DNA of 8,639 bases from Bacteroidia bacterium (GTDB lineage: Bacteria; Bacteroidota; Bacteroidia; NS11-12g; UBA955), in assembly GCA_023258655.1 (NCBI GenBank), contig JALQWO010000066.1:1-8639 (forward strand), read 5' to 3'. A program made the translations under genes and the position numbers. Below are positions 1 through 6,075 of the stretch, piece by piece; the first letter of the stretch is position 1, and the number at the start of each line of letters is the position of its first letter. The notes beneath the pieces are model-generated. The model worked only from the letters and a program-made list of their open reading frames with translations. It had not been told where the DNA came from and searched no databases.

Positions 1-22
1 GGGTTGCGCAAAATTTTGGCAC

Positions 23-52
23 AAAAAAGCCCCGCTCTCGCGGGGCTTTTTT
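23..52. terminator. Bidirectional intrinsic terminator after eno
   Basis: This is a perfect 13-bp stem (23-35 pairing with 40-52) with loop TCTC. The core is GCCCCGC/GCGGGGC, flanked by six A on the left arm and six T on the right, so a U-run follows the hairpin on either strand. On the minus strand it lies 22 bp past the enolase stop codon and should end the carA-eno transcript. It may also serve a plus-strand gene to the left of the window, which cannot be seen. Confidence 0.93.
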
Positions 53-74
53 CAATATTCTTACACAAATCAGG

Positions 75-1361
75 TTAACAGTATTTGAACATGCTGCCAC
101 CATAGAGGGCGTTTTCGCCAAGTTCCTCTTCGATGCGCAACAATTGATTGTATTTTGCCATGCGGTCTGAACGTGATGCACTGCCTGTTTTTATTTGACC
201 ACTATTCATCGCAACCGCCAAATCAGCAATCGTACTGTCTTCGGTTTCTCCACTTCGGTGGCTAATCACATTGGAATAACTATGGCGAGTTGCCAACTGA
301 ATGGCGTTCAAGGTTTCAGTCAATGTGCCAATCTGATTCACTTTGATCAGAATAGAGTTAGCAATTCCCTCATTGATTCCTCGTTGCAAACGATCCACAT
401 TGGTAACAAACAAATCATCACCCACCAACTGCACTTTGTTTCCGACGGCTTCCGTCAATTTCTTCCAGCTCGCCCAATCATCTTCTGCACATCCATCTTC
501 AATGGATACGATGGGATATTTCTTGCACCACTCACTCCAATAATTCACCATTTCATCGCCAGTGAAGACCTTGCCATCAGATTTCTTGAAAGTATACAAA
601 CCCGTTTTCTCGTCGTAAAACTCAGAGGTGGCAGCATCCATGGCAATAAACACATCTTCTCCCGGACGGTATCCGGCTTTTTCAATGGCACGCAACACAA
701 TTTCTATCGCTTCTTCATTGCTTTGAATGTTGGGAGCAAATCCACCTTCATCACCCACGTTGGTTGAATATCCGGCACCCTTCAATACGGATTTCAAATG
801 ATGGAATATTTCAACCCCCATGCGAAGTCCATGAGAAAAACTCTCCGCCTTCACAGGCATCACCATGAATTCTTGGAAATCAATCTTATTATCGGCATGG
901 GCACCTCCATTCAGGATATTCATCATGGGAACAGGCAACACATTGGCATTCACCCCACCGATATATTTGTACAAGGGCATGCCCAATTCGTCGGCAGCGG
1001 CACGAGCGCAAGCCAGCGACACCGCAAGAATGGCGTTCGCTCCCAAACGAGATTTGTTGGGTGTTCCATCCATATCCAACAAAATACCATCAATTTCATT
1101 TTGGGCACAAACCTCAGTGCCTTCCAGCGCCTCTGAAATGTGGTTGTTCACATTCTCAACTGCCTCCAAAACCCCCTTCCCCAAATAGGCGTTAGGGTCA
1201 TTATCGCGCAGCTCCGCCGCTTCGTGAATGCCTGTGGAGGCACCCGAAGGCACAGCGGCTCTACCAAATCCACCGTCTTCGGTGTAAACTTCTGCTTCTA
1301 CCGTTGGATTACCACGTGAATCCAAAATTTGACGGGCCTGAATGTGGGTGATCTCGCTCAT
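75..1361 (-). CDS. eno: Enolase (phosphopyruvate hydratase)
   Basis: Enolase interconverts 2-phosphoglycerate and phosphoenolpyruvate in glycolysis and gluconeogenesis; in bacteria it is a cytoplasmic, Mg2+-dependent enzyme. The protein is 428 residues, the normal full length. An N-terminal cap domain (about 1-135) carries the mobile loop SGASTG (39-44) and is followed by the TIM-barrel domain. Active-site residues are all present: H155 in NGGAHAD, E164, the general acid E205 in GDEGG, metal ligands D242, E288 and D315, catalytic base K340 in the signature ILIKVNQIGTLTET (337-350), the SHRSGETED loop with H368, R369 and S370, and K391. The ATG start (MSEITHIQARQILDSRGNPT) matches the family N terminus. 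It lies only 10 bp after carA with no promoter or Shine-Dalgarno site between, so co-transcription is likely. Nothing is odd about the protein. Confidence 0.99.
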   Translation of the reverse strand: MSEITHIQARQILDSRGNPTVEAEVYTEDGGFGRAAVPSGASTGIHEAAELRDNDPNAYLGKGVLEAVENVNNHISEALEGTEVCAQNEIDGILLDMDGTPNKSRLGANAILAVSLACARAAADELGMPLYKYIGGVNANVLPVPMMNILNGGAHADNKIDFQEFMVMPVKAESFSHGLRMGVEIFHHLKSVLKGAGYSTNVGDEGGFAPNIQSNEEAIEIVLRAIEKAGYRPGEDVFIAMDAATSEFYDEKTGLYTFKKSDGKVFTGDEMVNYWSEWCKKYPIVSIEDGCAEDDWASWKKLTEAVGNKVQLVGDDLFVTNVDRLQRGINEGIANSILIKVNQIGTLTETLNAIQLATRHSYSNVISHRSGETEDSTIADLAVAMNSGQIKTGSASRSDRMAKYNQLLRIEEELGENALYGGSMFKYC

Positions 1362-1371
1362 TATGTTTGTT

Positions 1372-2475
1372 TTATTTCTTGTGTTTTTTCAGTAGTTCGA
1401 TGAATTGGTCGAAGAGATACCATGAATCATGGGGACCGGGAGATGCTTCGGGGTGATGCTGCACCGAAAAAGCTGGCACATCCAACCGCGCAATTCCCTC
1501 TACCGTATCATCATTCAAATTCACATGGGTCAATTGTACTTTATGCGATAACGAATCGTCGTACTGTACGGCAAATCCATGATTCTGACTTGTAATTTCA
1601 CTCCTTCCTGTAACCAAGTTCTTCACGGGGTGATTCAATCCACGGTGACCGTGATGCATTTTATAGGTCTTCAGCCCAGATGCCAAACTTAACAGCTGAT
1701 GACCAAGACATATTCCAAATGTTGGCAATCCACCATCCACCAATTCTCTCACTGCGTCGATGGCATAATCCATGGATGCAGGATCCCCGGGACCATTGCT
1801 AATCATCAAACCATCGGGATTCCAGGCTTTTACATCGGCAGCGGTCGCATTCCAAGGGAAAATACCCAAATAGCAACCTCTTTCCACCAAGCAACGGGAA
1901 ATATTCAATTTATTTCCGTAATCCAGTAAGGCCACGCGAAATGGGGCACTGGGATCACCCATGGTATGAAATGAGTTACTCGACACCTTGGAGGCCAATT
2001 CCAAACCATCCATAGATGGCACGGCATTCAACTGTTCTAACAGTGAATCAACATCCAAGTTCTCTGAAGAAATGATGGCATTCTTGGCGCCAGTATCGCG
2101 CAGGTGACGAACCAACTGTCGGGTATCAATGTCTGAAATACCCACCAAGCCGTTCGACATAAAATAACTATCAAGACTATCAGATCCATTCTGACGGGAA
2201 TAATTGTGCGAGAATTTCTTACAAACCAATCCGGCGATTTTGATATTATCACTCTCAATTTCCTCATCGTGCACACCGTAGTTACCGATGTGATCTGAGG
2301 TCATCACCAAGATTTGACCAAAATAAGAAGGATCCGTAAACACCTCCTGGTATCCCGTCATTCCTGTGTTAAAACAAATTTCTCCGGTAGTTGTACCTAT
2401 CTTGCCGATGGCTGTACCGCGAAAAACGGTACCGTCTTGTAGCACCAAAAGTGCTGGGTTTAGTTGAGCATTCAC
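1372..2475 (-). CDS. carA: Carbamoyl-phosphate synthase, small (glutaminase) subunit
   Basis: CarA hydrolyses glutamine and passes ammonia to the large subunit CarB, which makes carbamoyl phosphate for pyrimidine and arginine synthesis in the cytoplasm. The protein is 367 residues (E. coli CarA is about 382). The N-terminal CPSase small-chain domain (about 6-140) contains GEICFNTGMTGYQEVFTDPSY (31-51). A class I glutamine amidotransferase domain (about 180-365) has the nucleophile elbow GICLGHQLL with C256, then GHRGLNHPV, SQNHGFAVQ, and HHPEASPGPHD with the catalytic pair H341 and E343. The start codon is GTG: an in-frame TGA lies four codons upstream, and the next in-frame ATG is inside the conserved domain. 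carB is not in the window. The 63 bp upstream (2476-2538) show neither a convincing promoter nor a terminator, so the gene is probably read through from terC. Confidence 0.98.
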   Translation of the reverse strand: MNAQLNPALLVLQDGTVFRGTAIGKIGTTTGEICFNTGMTGYQEVFTDPSYFGQILVMTSDHIGNYGVHDEEIESDNIKIAGLVCKKFSHNYSRQNGSDSLDSYFMSNGLVGISDIDTRQLVRHLRDTGAKNAIISSENLDVDSLLEQLNAVPSMDGLELASKVSSNSFHTMGDPSAPFRVALLDYGNKLNISRCLVERGCYLGIFPWNATAADVKAWNPDGLMISNGPGDPASMDYAIDAVRELVDGGLPTFGICLGHQLLSLASGLKTYKMHHGHRGLNHPVKNLVTGRSEITSQNHGFAVQYDDSLSHKVQLTHVNLNDDTVEGIARLDVPAFSVQHHPEASPGPHDSWYLFDQFIELLKKHKK

Positions 2476-2538
2476 TTCAAGGGTTCAAATTTCGCGATAA
2501 TACTCCAAGTCTTCAAGCAATGTGGGTAAATTGTTGTT

Positions 2539-3594
2539 CTATGATGTTTGCTCTTCGATGTTGTCCTTGGGAAACCAAATCGACCAGAAAATACTGAGAG
2601 CAAGAATTCCTATTATCACCAACAAGTTATGAATTTCATTAAAGCCGTATTGATGAGCGTATTTTTCCAATAGCATTTTCAATCCGATATACACGAGAAT
2701 CATTGACAAGCCATATTTCAAGCTGTAAAATTTATCCATCCCTGCACCCAATAAAAAATACAGTGAACGCAATCCCATCACGGCAAATATGTTTGAAAAA
2801 AACACCAAATAGGGATCTCTGGTTACACCGAAAACCGCCGGCACACTGTCCACTGCAAATACAACGTCGGTAATATCCACAATAATCAACACCAAAAAAG
2901 GAATGGTCAAGTATAGGTGTCCGCCCTGGCGAATGAAAAATCTTGTCTCACTGGGATTGTTTTCCGCCACGCGAAACCATTTCTTGGCATAACGAACCAC
3001 AATGTGATTGTCTGTTTCTATCGATTCGTCATCCCCCGTTCCCAACATCTTAAATCCACTGTACACGAGAAATGCCCCAAACAGATACATAACCCACTCA
3101 AATTTGGAAACAATCTCACTCCCCAAATAGATGAACAAAAATCGAAGCACCACAGCACCAATCACACCCCATATAAGAATGCGCTTTTGATTTTCTCCGT
3201 TCATCTTGAATGATTGAAAAATCAACAGGATCACAAAAAGGTTGTCTATGCTCAACGCGTACTCTAACAAAAAGCCACTCAAATAAGAAATCGCCGCTGT
3301 TTTGGAAAAATCTTGTAACGCATGATCAACCCCCGCTGATAAATCCAATTGCACCTTGTACTCCAACTGATAGGTGAGCAGATCATCCATGCCTCGAATA
3401 TTCTGTAGGTTGGCATGGAAGTAATAAATCACCAATGTCATCAACAATCCTACTGAAAACCAACCAGCAGTATGCTTCAATGCTTGCTTGGCTGTTACCT
3501 CTTCTTGCGTTGTTTTGGAAAAAACACCCAAATCCCACAACATTCCCAACATCAATACCACGAAAAAGGCGCCCAAAAAAATCAGTTGTGTCAT
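2539..3594 (-). CDS. TerC/Alx family integral membrane protein (putative Mn2+ transporter)
   Basis: Polytopic inner-membrane protein of 351 residues with about nine hydrophobic segments (near 4-24, 43-59, 103-127, 138-158, 165-184, 218-238, 252-273, 291-309, 321-341). The two family motifs with membrane-buried acidic residues are present: EYALSIDNLFV (111-121; E111, D117, N118) and DITDVVFAVDSVPAVF (230-245; D230, D233, D239). The second half (FAVMGLRSLYFLLGAG) resembles E. coli Alx more than the TerC of tellurite plasmids. Members such as E. coli Alx and Bacillus homologues have been linked to Mn2+ export, sometimes supplying metal to secreted proteins; that role here is inferred. The loop between segments 2 and 3 (about 60-102) looks longer than in Alx, which is about 321 residues. 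I found no yybP-ykoY-like Mn2+ riboswitch sequence upstream. Tellurite resistance should not be assumed. It is divergent from the peptidase gene and 63 bp upstream of carA; stop codon TAG. Confidence 0.93.
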   Translation of the reverse strand: MTQLIFLGAFFVVLMLGMLWDLGVFSKTTQEEVTAKQALKHTAGWFSVGLLMTLVIYYFHANLQNIRGMDDLLTYQLEYKVQLDLSAGVDHALQDFSKTAAISYLSGFLLEYALSIDNLFVILLIFQSFKMNGENQKRILIWGVIGAVVLRFLFIYLGSEIVSKFEWVMYLFGAFLVYSGFKMLGTGDDESIETDNHIVVRYAKKWFRVAENNPSETRFFIRQGGHLYLTIPFLVLIIVDITDVVFAVDSVPAVFGVTRDPYLVFFSNIFAVMGLRSLYFLLGAGMDKFYSLKYGLSMILVYIGLKMLLEKYAHQYGFNEIHNLLVIIGILALSIFWSIWFPKDNIEEQTS

Positions 3595-3604
3595 AATTCT
3601 ACCA

Positions 3605-3612
3605 CAAAGGTA
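3605..3612 (-). promoter_or_regulatory. Putative -7 promoter box for terC
   Basis: The minus strand reads TACCTTTG here, an exact match to the Bacteroidota sigma-AB -7 consensus TAnnTTTG. It ends 10 bp before the terC ATG, so transcription would start only a few bases from the start codon and the 5' leader would be very short. No TTTG -33 box is visible about 19 bp upstream; that position falls in the inverted repeat at 3614-3641. The call rests on a consensus match and position only. Confidence 0.6.
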
Positions 3613-3613
3613 C

Positions 3614-3641
3614 GGCGAAATGGAGGACTTACCCCATCGCC
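3614..3641. repeat. Imperfect inverted repeat between divergent -7 boxes
   Basis: GGCG (3614-3617) pairs with CGCC (3638-3641), and ATGG-a-GG (3620-3626) pairs with CCCCAT (3632-3637), around the 5-base loop ACTTA, with two unpaired A at 3618-3619 and one bulged A at 3624. That is ten base pairs in 28 bp. It occupies the place where the -33 regions of both divergent promoters would lie. It could be an operator for a dimeric regulator. It has no T-run, so it is not a normal terminator. Confidence 0.5.
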
Positions 3642-3642
3642 A

Positions 3643-3650
3643 TCACGTGA
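3643..3650. promoter_or_regulatory. 8-bp palindrome TCACGTGA in the divergent promoter region
   Basis: A perfect 8-bp palindrome sits between the inverted repeat at 3614-3641 and the -7 box at 3659-3666, in a 46-bp space between two divergent -7 boxes. It is a candidate half of an operator, but an 8-bp palindrome can arise by chance and I know of no assigned regulator for it in this phylum. Confidence 0.25.
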
Positions 3651-3658
3651 GAAACCCC

Positions 3659-3666
3659 TAGATTTG
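3659..3666 (+). promoter_or_regulatory. Putative -7 promoter box for the S46 peptidase gene
   Basis: TAGATTTG matches the Bacteroidota -7 consensus TAnnTTTG exactly. It ends 6 bp before the first ATG (3673) and 12 bp before the second (3679). Transcription from it would give an almost leaderless mRNA and favours ATG 3679 as the true start. No TTG/TTTG -33 box is present about 19 bp upstream, so the promoter may be weak, activator-dependent or a chance match. Confidence 0.5.
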
Positions 3667-3672
3667 CGATAA

Positions 3673-6000
3673 ATGCACATGAAGAATTCAAGATTTGTAA
3701 AAAACGCCACATTGAGTTTGGTTGCCGGCCTGCTCGTTGCGTTGACTACCCAATCGCACCGTCCAGAAGAGGGCATGTTCCCCTTAAACTACGTCAACAT
3801 CAGCGACCTAAAAAATGCGGGTCTAAAATTGGAAGGTAAAGACATTTTCAATCCGGAGGGATTGAGTTTGACCAATGCCTTGGTAAAGGTAGGCGGTTGC
3901 ACCGGCAGCTTCATTTCGAAAGATGGACTCATTATCACAAACCACCACTGTGTATATGGGGCCGTCGCCGATGCCAGCACCGTAGAAAACAATCACCTTG
4001 AAAATGGATTTGTTGCACGCACCAAAGAACAAGAAATACCCATCAACATGCCTTGCAAAATCACAGAGAGTTATGAGGATGTATCAGATCGCGTGTTGCG
4101 TGGCATCGATGAATCGTTCACCCCCAGCCAAAGAGCCGCCAGTATCAGCAAGAATATTAGCAACATCGTAGCCGAAGAAAGAGCAAAACATCCCGAAATG
4201 AGTATAGAAGTTTCTGAAATGTTTGTGGGAAAAACCTACACCTTGTTTCGGTATGTGTTTTTAAAAGACGTGCGTTTGGTATTGGCACCACCGGTGACCA
4301 TTGGACAGTTTGGCGGAGATTCTGACAACTGGGAATGGCCCCGTCACAACGGTGACTTTAGTTTGGTGAGGGCTTATGTTGGCAAAGACGGAAAACCTGC
4401 CACCTACAGCAGTGAGAACATCCCCTACCAACCCGCAAAAACACTCAAAATCAACCCCAAAGGCACCCAAGAAGGTGATTTTGTCTTTATCATGGGTTAC
4501 CCTGGTCGCACCTTCCGCAACGAAACTGCCCCCTATTTGGCTTTTCAGGAGAATGTACACTTACCCAAAATTCAAGGTTTCTACAGTTGGTATCTTGCAC
4601 AAATCAAAGACATCACCAAGAACAATGAATCGGAAAGATTGGCTTTTGCCGGTGAAGTTCAAAGCCTTGAAAACGTAGAAAAAAACTATCGCGGCAAAAT
4701 CCAAGGACTTCGCCGCACTCAATTGGTCGATGCGAGAAATAGTGAAGAAATAGAAATGCGCACGTGGGCAATCACACAGAAACGCTACAAAGATGCCGGT
4801 GTTGCAGCCATCGACTCGCTGAGGGTCCTTTGGCAAATCAAGGATAAAACGAAAAATGTGAGATATTGGACCCAGTTCACCAACAATCAAAGCAAGTATA
4901 GCTATGCCATTTCCTCGATTGAAAATGCCAAGATGCGCTGGGCCGTTGTCAATGCCACAACAAGCAAAATTGCCACGACCAAGACCATTGCCGACACCAA
5001 AAAGGAGATACTAACCACACTTTACAAACAATTGTCGAGCATTGAAGCCCCGTTGAATCCGGAGTTGGAAAAACGCGTATTGGTAAAAATGATTGTTGAG
5101 GGAACATCCATTGCAAAGAATTTGCAAACCATCGCAAACGACTACCGCAACGCGAACATGTTTGGGCAAACACAGTCCTTTTTTAATCAGCGCCTAAAAA
5201 CCATGTTGAACGGACAATCCCCGGAAGAGTTTGCGAACAAATCAGCCTTAAAAACCAAGGTAAACCAATTGGGTGCAATTCAGACCATGATCGCGGCAGC
5301 AAAATCGGCTACTGAATCAATCAATGAAAGCAACCACAACAACTTTAACATCAAATGGTGGGAATCAAACATTGGTAAAGAAGATGCATTGAGTCAATGG
5401 GGCCGATTATTCAACATGATTATGGGACCCGTTTTATCGCAAAATGCCCAAATAGAAGAAAAAATCAAGGCGGCGATGCCGATTTACTTGGATATGCGTC
5501 GCGACTTCAAGGCCACTCAGTTTATTCCCGACGCCAATAGCACGTTGCGTCTTACTTACGGTTATATCAGGAGGTATTCGCCCAACGACGGCGAGATTCA
5601 CCGTCCCTACACCTATTTGGATGGAATTTTCGAAAAAGCAAACACACGTCCAGATTATCGTTTGCCCAGCGTGGTGGCAGACAATTTGCGCATCAAAGAA
5701 GTGGCCCCAATATTCAAGGACCCGAAAACGGGAAAAGTCATTGTGGGTATGCTATACAATCTTGATACCACAGGGGGGAACAGTGGATCACCCGTTTTGA
5801 ACGACAAAGGAGAATTGATCGGCATCAACTTCGATCGCAGTTTTACGGCCACTATCAATGATTATGCGTGGAACGAGAATTACAGTCGATCTATCGGATG
5901 CGATATTCGATATGCATTGTTCGTGATGAAATATGTTTCGAAGGCCGATCACATTTTGGCCGAGATTGGCATCACGGATGATTTGTTACAGGGCAAGTAA
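3673..6000 (+). CDS. Secreted S46-family dipeptidyl peptidase, DPP11-like (Asp/Glu-specific)
   Basis: Serine exopeptidase that removes dipeptides from peptide N termini, probably in the periplasm. The protein is 775 residues (773 from the likelier start at 3679, MKNSRF). A signal peptide is visible: a basic start, hydrophobic core about 12-25, possible cleavage near residue 28; no lipobox Cys and no obvious type IX secretion tail. The split chymotrypsin fold carries the triad H92 (TNHHC), D228 (PRHNGDFS) and S704 (GGNSGSP). N219-W220 (SDNWEWPRH) and D721 fit the residues that hold the substrate amino group in this family. R722, 18 residues after the serine, matches Arg673 of Porphyromonas gingivalis DPP11, which selects Asp/Glu at P1; DPP7 has Gly there. 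A helical domain (about 320-610) is inserted between D228 and S704. The gene is divergent from terC, convergent with rplQ and a single transcription unit. Specificity is inferred from R722. Confidence 0.95.
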   Translation: MHMKNSRFVKNATLSLVAGLLVALTTQSHRPEEGMFPLNYVNISDLKNAGLKLEGKDIFNPEGLSLTNALVKVGGCTGSFISKDGLIITNHHCVYGAVADASTVENNHLENGFVARTKEQEIPINMPCKITESYEDVSDRVLRGIDESFTPSQRAASISKNISNIVAEERAKHPEMSIEVSEMFVGKTYTLFRYVFLKDVRLVLAPPVTIGQFGGDSDNWEWPRHNGDFSLVRAYVGKDGKPATYSSENIPYQPAKTLKINPKGTQEGDFVFIMGYPGRTFRNETAPYLAFQENVHLPKIQGFYSWYLAQIKDITKNNESERLAFAGEVQSLENVEKNYRGKIQGLRRTQLVDARNSEEIEMRTWAITQKRYKDAGVAAIDSLRVLWQIKDKTKNVRYWTQFTNNQSKYSYAISSIENAKMRWAVVNATTSKIATTKTIADTKKEILTTLYKQLSSIEAPLNPELEKRVLVKMIVEGTSIAKNLQTIANDYRNANMFGQTQSFFNQRLKTMLNGQSPEEFANKSALKTKVNQLGAIQTMIAAAKSATESINESNHNNFNIKWWESNIGKEDALSQWGRLFNMIMGPVLSQNAQIEEKIKAAMPIYLDMRRDFKATQFIPDANSTLRLTYGYIRRYSPNDGEIHRPYTYLDGIFEKANTRPDYRLPSVVADNLRIKEVAPIFKDPKTGKVIVGMLYNLDTTGGNSGSPVLNDKGELIGINFDRSFTATINDYAWNENYSRSIGCDIRYALFVMKYVSKADHILAEIGITDDLLQGK

Positions 6001-6012
6001 TTTGCCCTGTAA
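5986..6012 (+). repeat. Perfect 11-bp hairpin enclosing the peptidase stop codon
   Basis: TTACAGGGCAA (5986-5996) is followed after the 5-base spacer GTAAT by its exact reverse complement TTGCCCTGTAA (6002-6012). The TAA stop codon of the peptidase gene (5998-6000) lies in the loop. No T-run follows, so it is not itself an intrinsic terminator; the real terminator begins 14 bp later. It may protect the mRNA 3' end or be the relic of an older terminator. The function is unknown. Confidence 0.75.
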
Positions 6013-6025
6013 TCGGCAAGGTCAT

Positions 6026-6057
6026 AAAAAAGGCCACCCTATTGGGTGGCCTTTTTT
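6026..6057. terminator. Bidirectional terminator shared by the S46 peptidase gene and rplQ
   Basis: A perfect 14-bp stem (6026-6039 with 6044-6057) with loop TATT and core GGCCACCC/GGGTGGCC. Six A precede it and six T follow, so it works on both strands. It lies 26 bp past the peptidase stop on the plus strand and 18 bp past the rplQ stop on the minus strand. It should therefore end both convergent transcripts and close the ribosomal operon. Confidence 0.94.
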
Positions 6058-6075
6058 ATTGAATATCTCAATGAA

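Noticed and set aside
195..767. Long plus-strand open frame (190 codons) opposite eno
   Set aside because: It is fully antisense to a complete, highly conserved enolase, shows no recognisable motif, and its composition fits a mirror of the eno codons.
2476..2538. Promoter or attenuator between terC and carA
   Set aside because: There is no TAnnTTTG box, no stem with a T-run and no leader peptide. Two 7-bp CTTCAAG copies (2475-2481 and 2511-2517) are too short to mean anything.
3595..3690. Possible yybP-ykoY Mn2+ riboswitch ahead of terC
   Set aside because: Alx-type genes often carry one, but the hallmark GGGGAGUA segment and the paired loops are absent, and the -7 box at 3605-3612 implies a leader far too short for it.
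3591..3776. Minus-strand 61-codon frame across the divergent promoter region
   Set aside because: It overlaps the start of terC in another frame and the signal-peptide coding region on the other strand, and contains the -7 boxes and inverted repeat. The open frame is most likely accidental.
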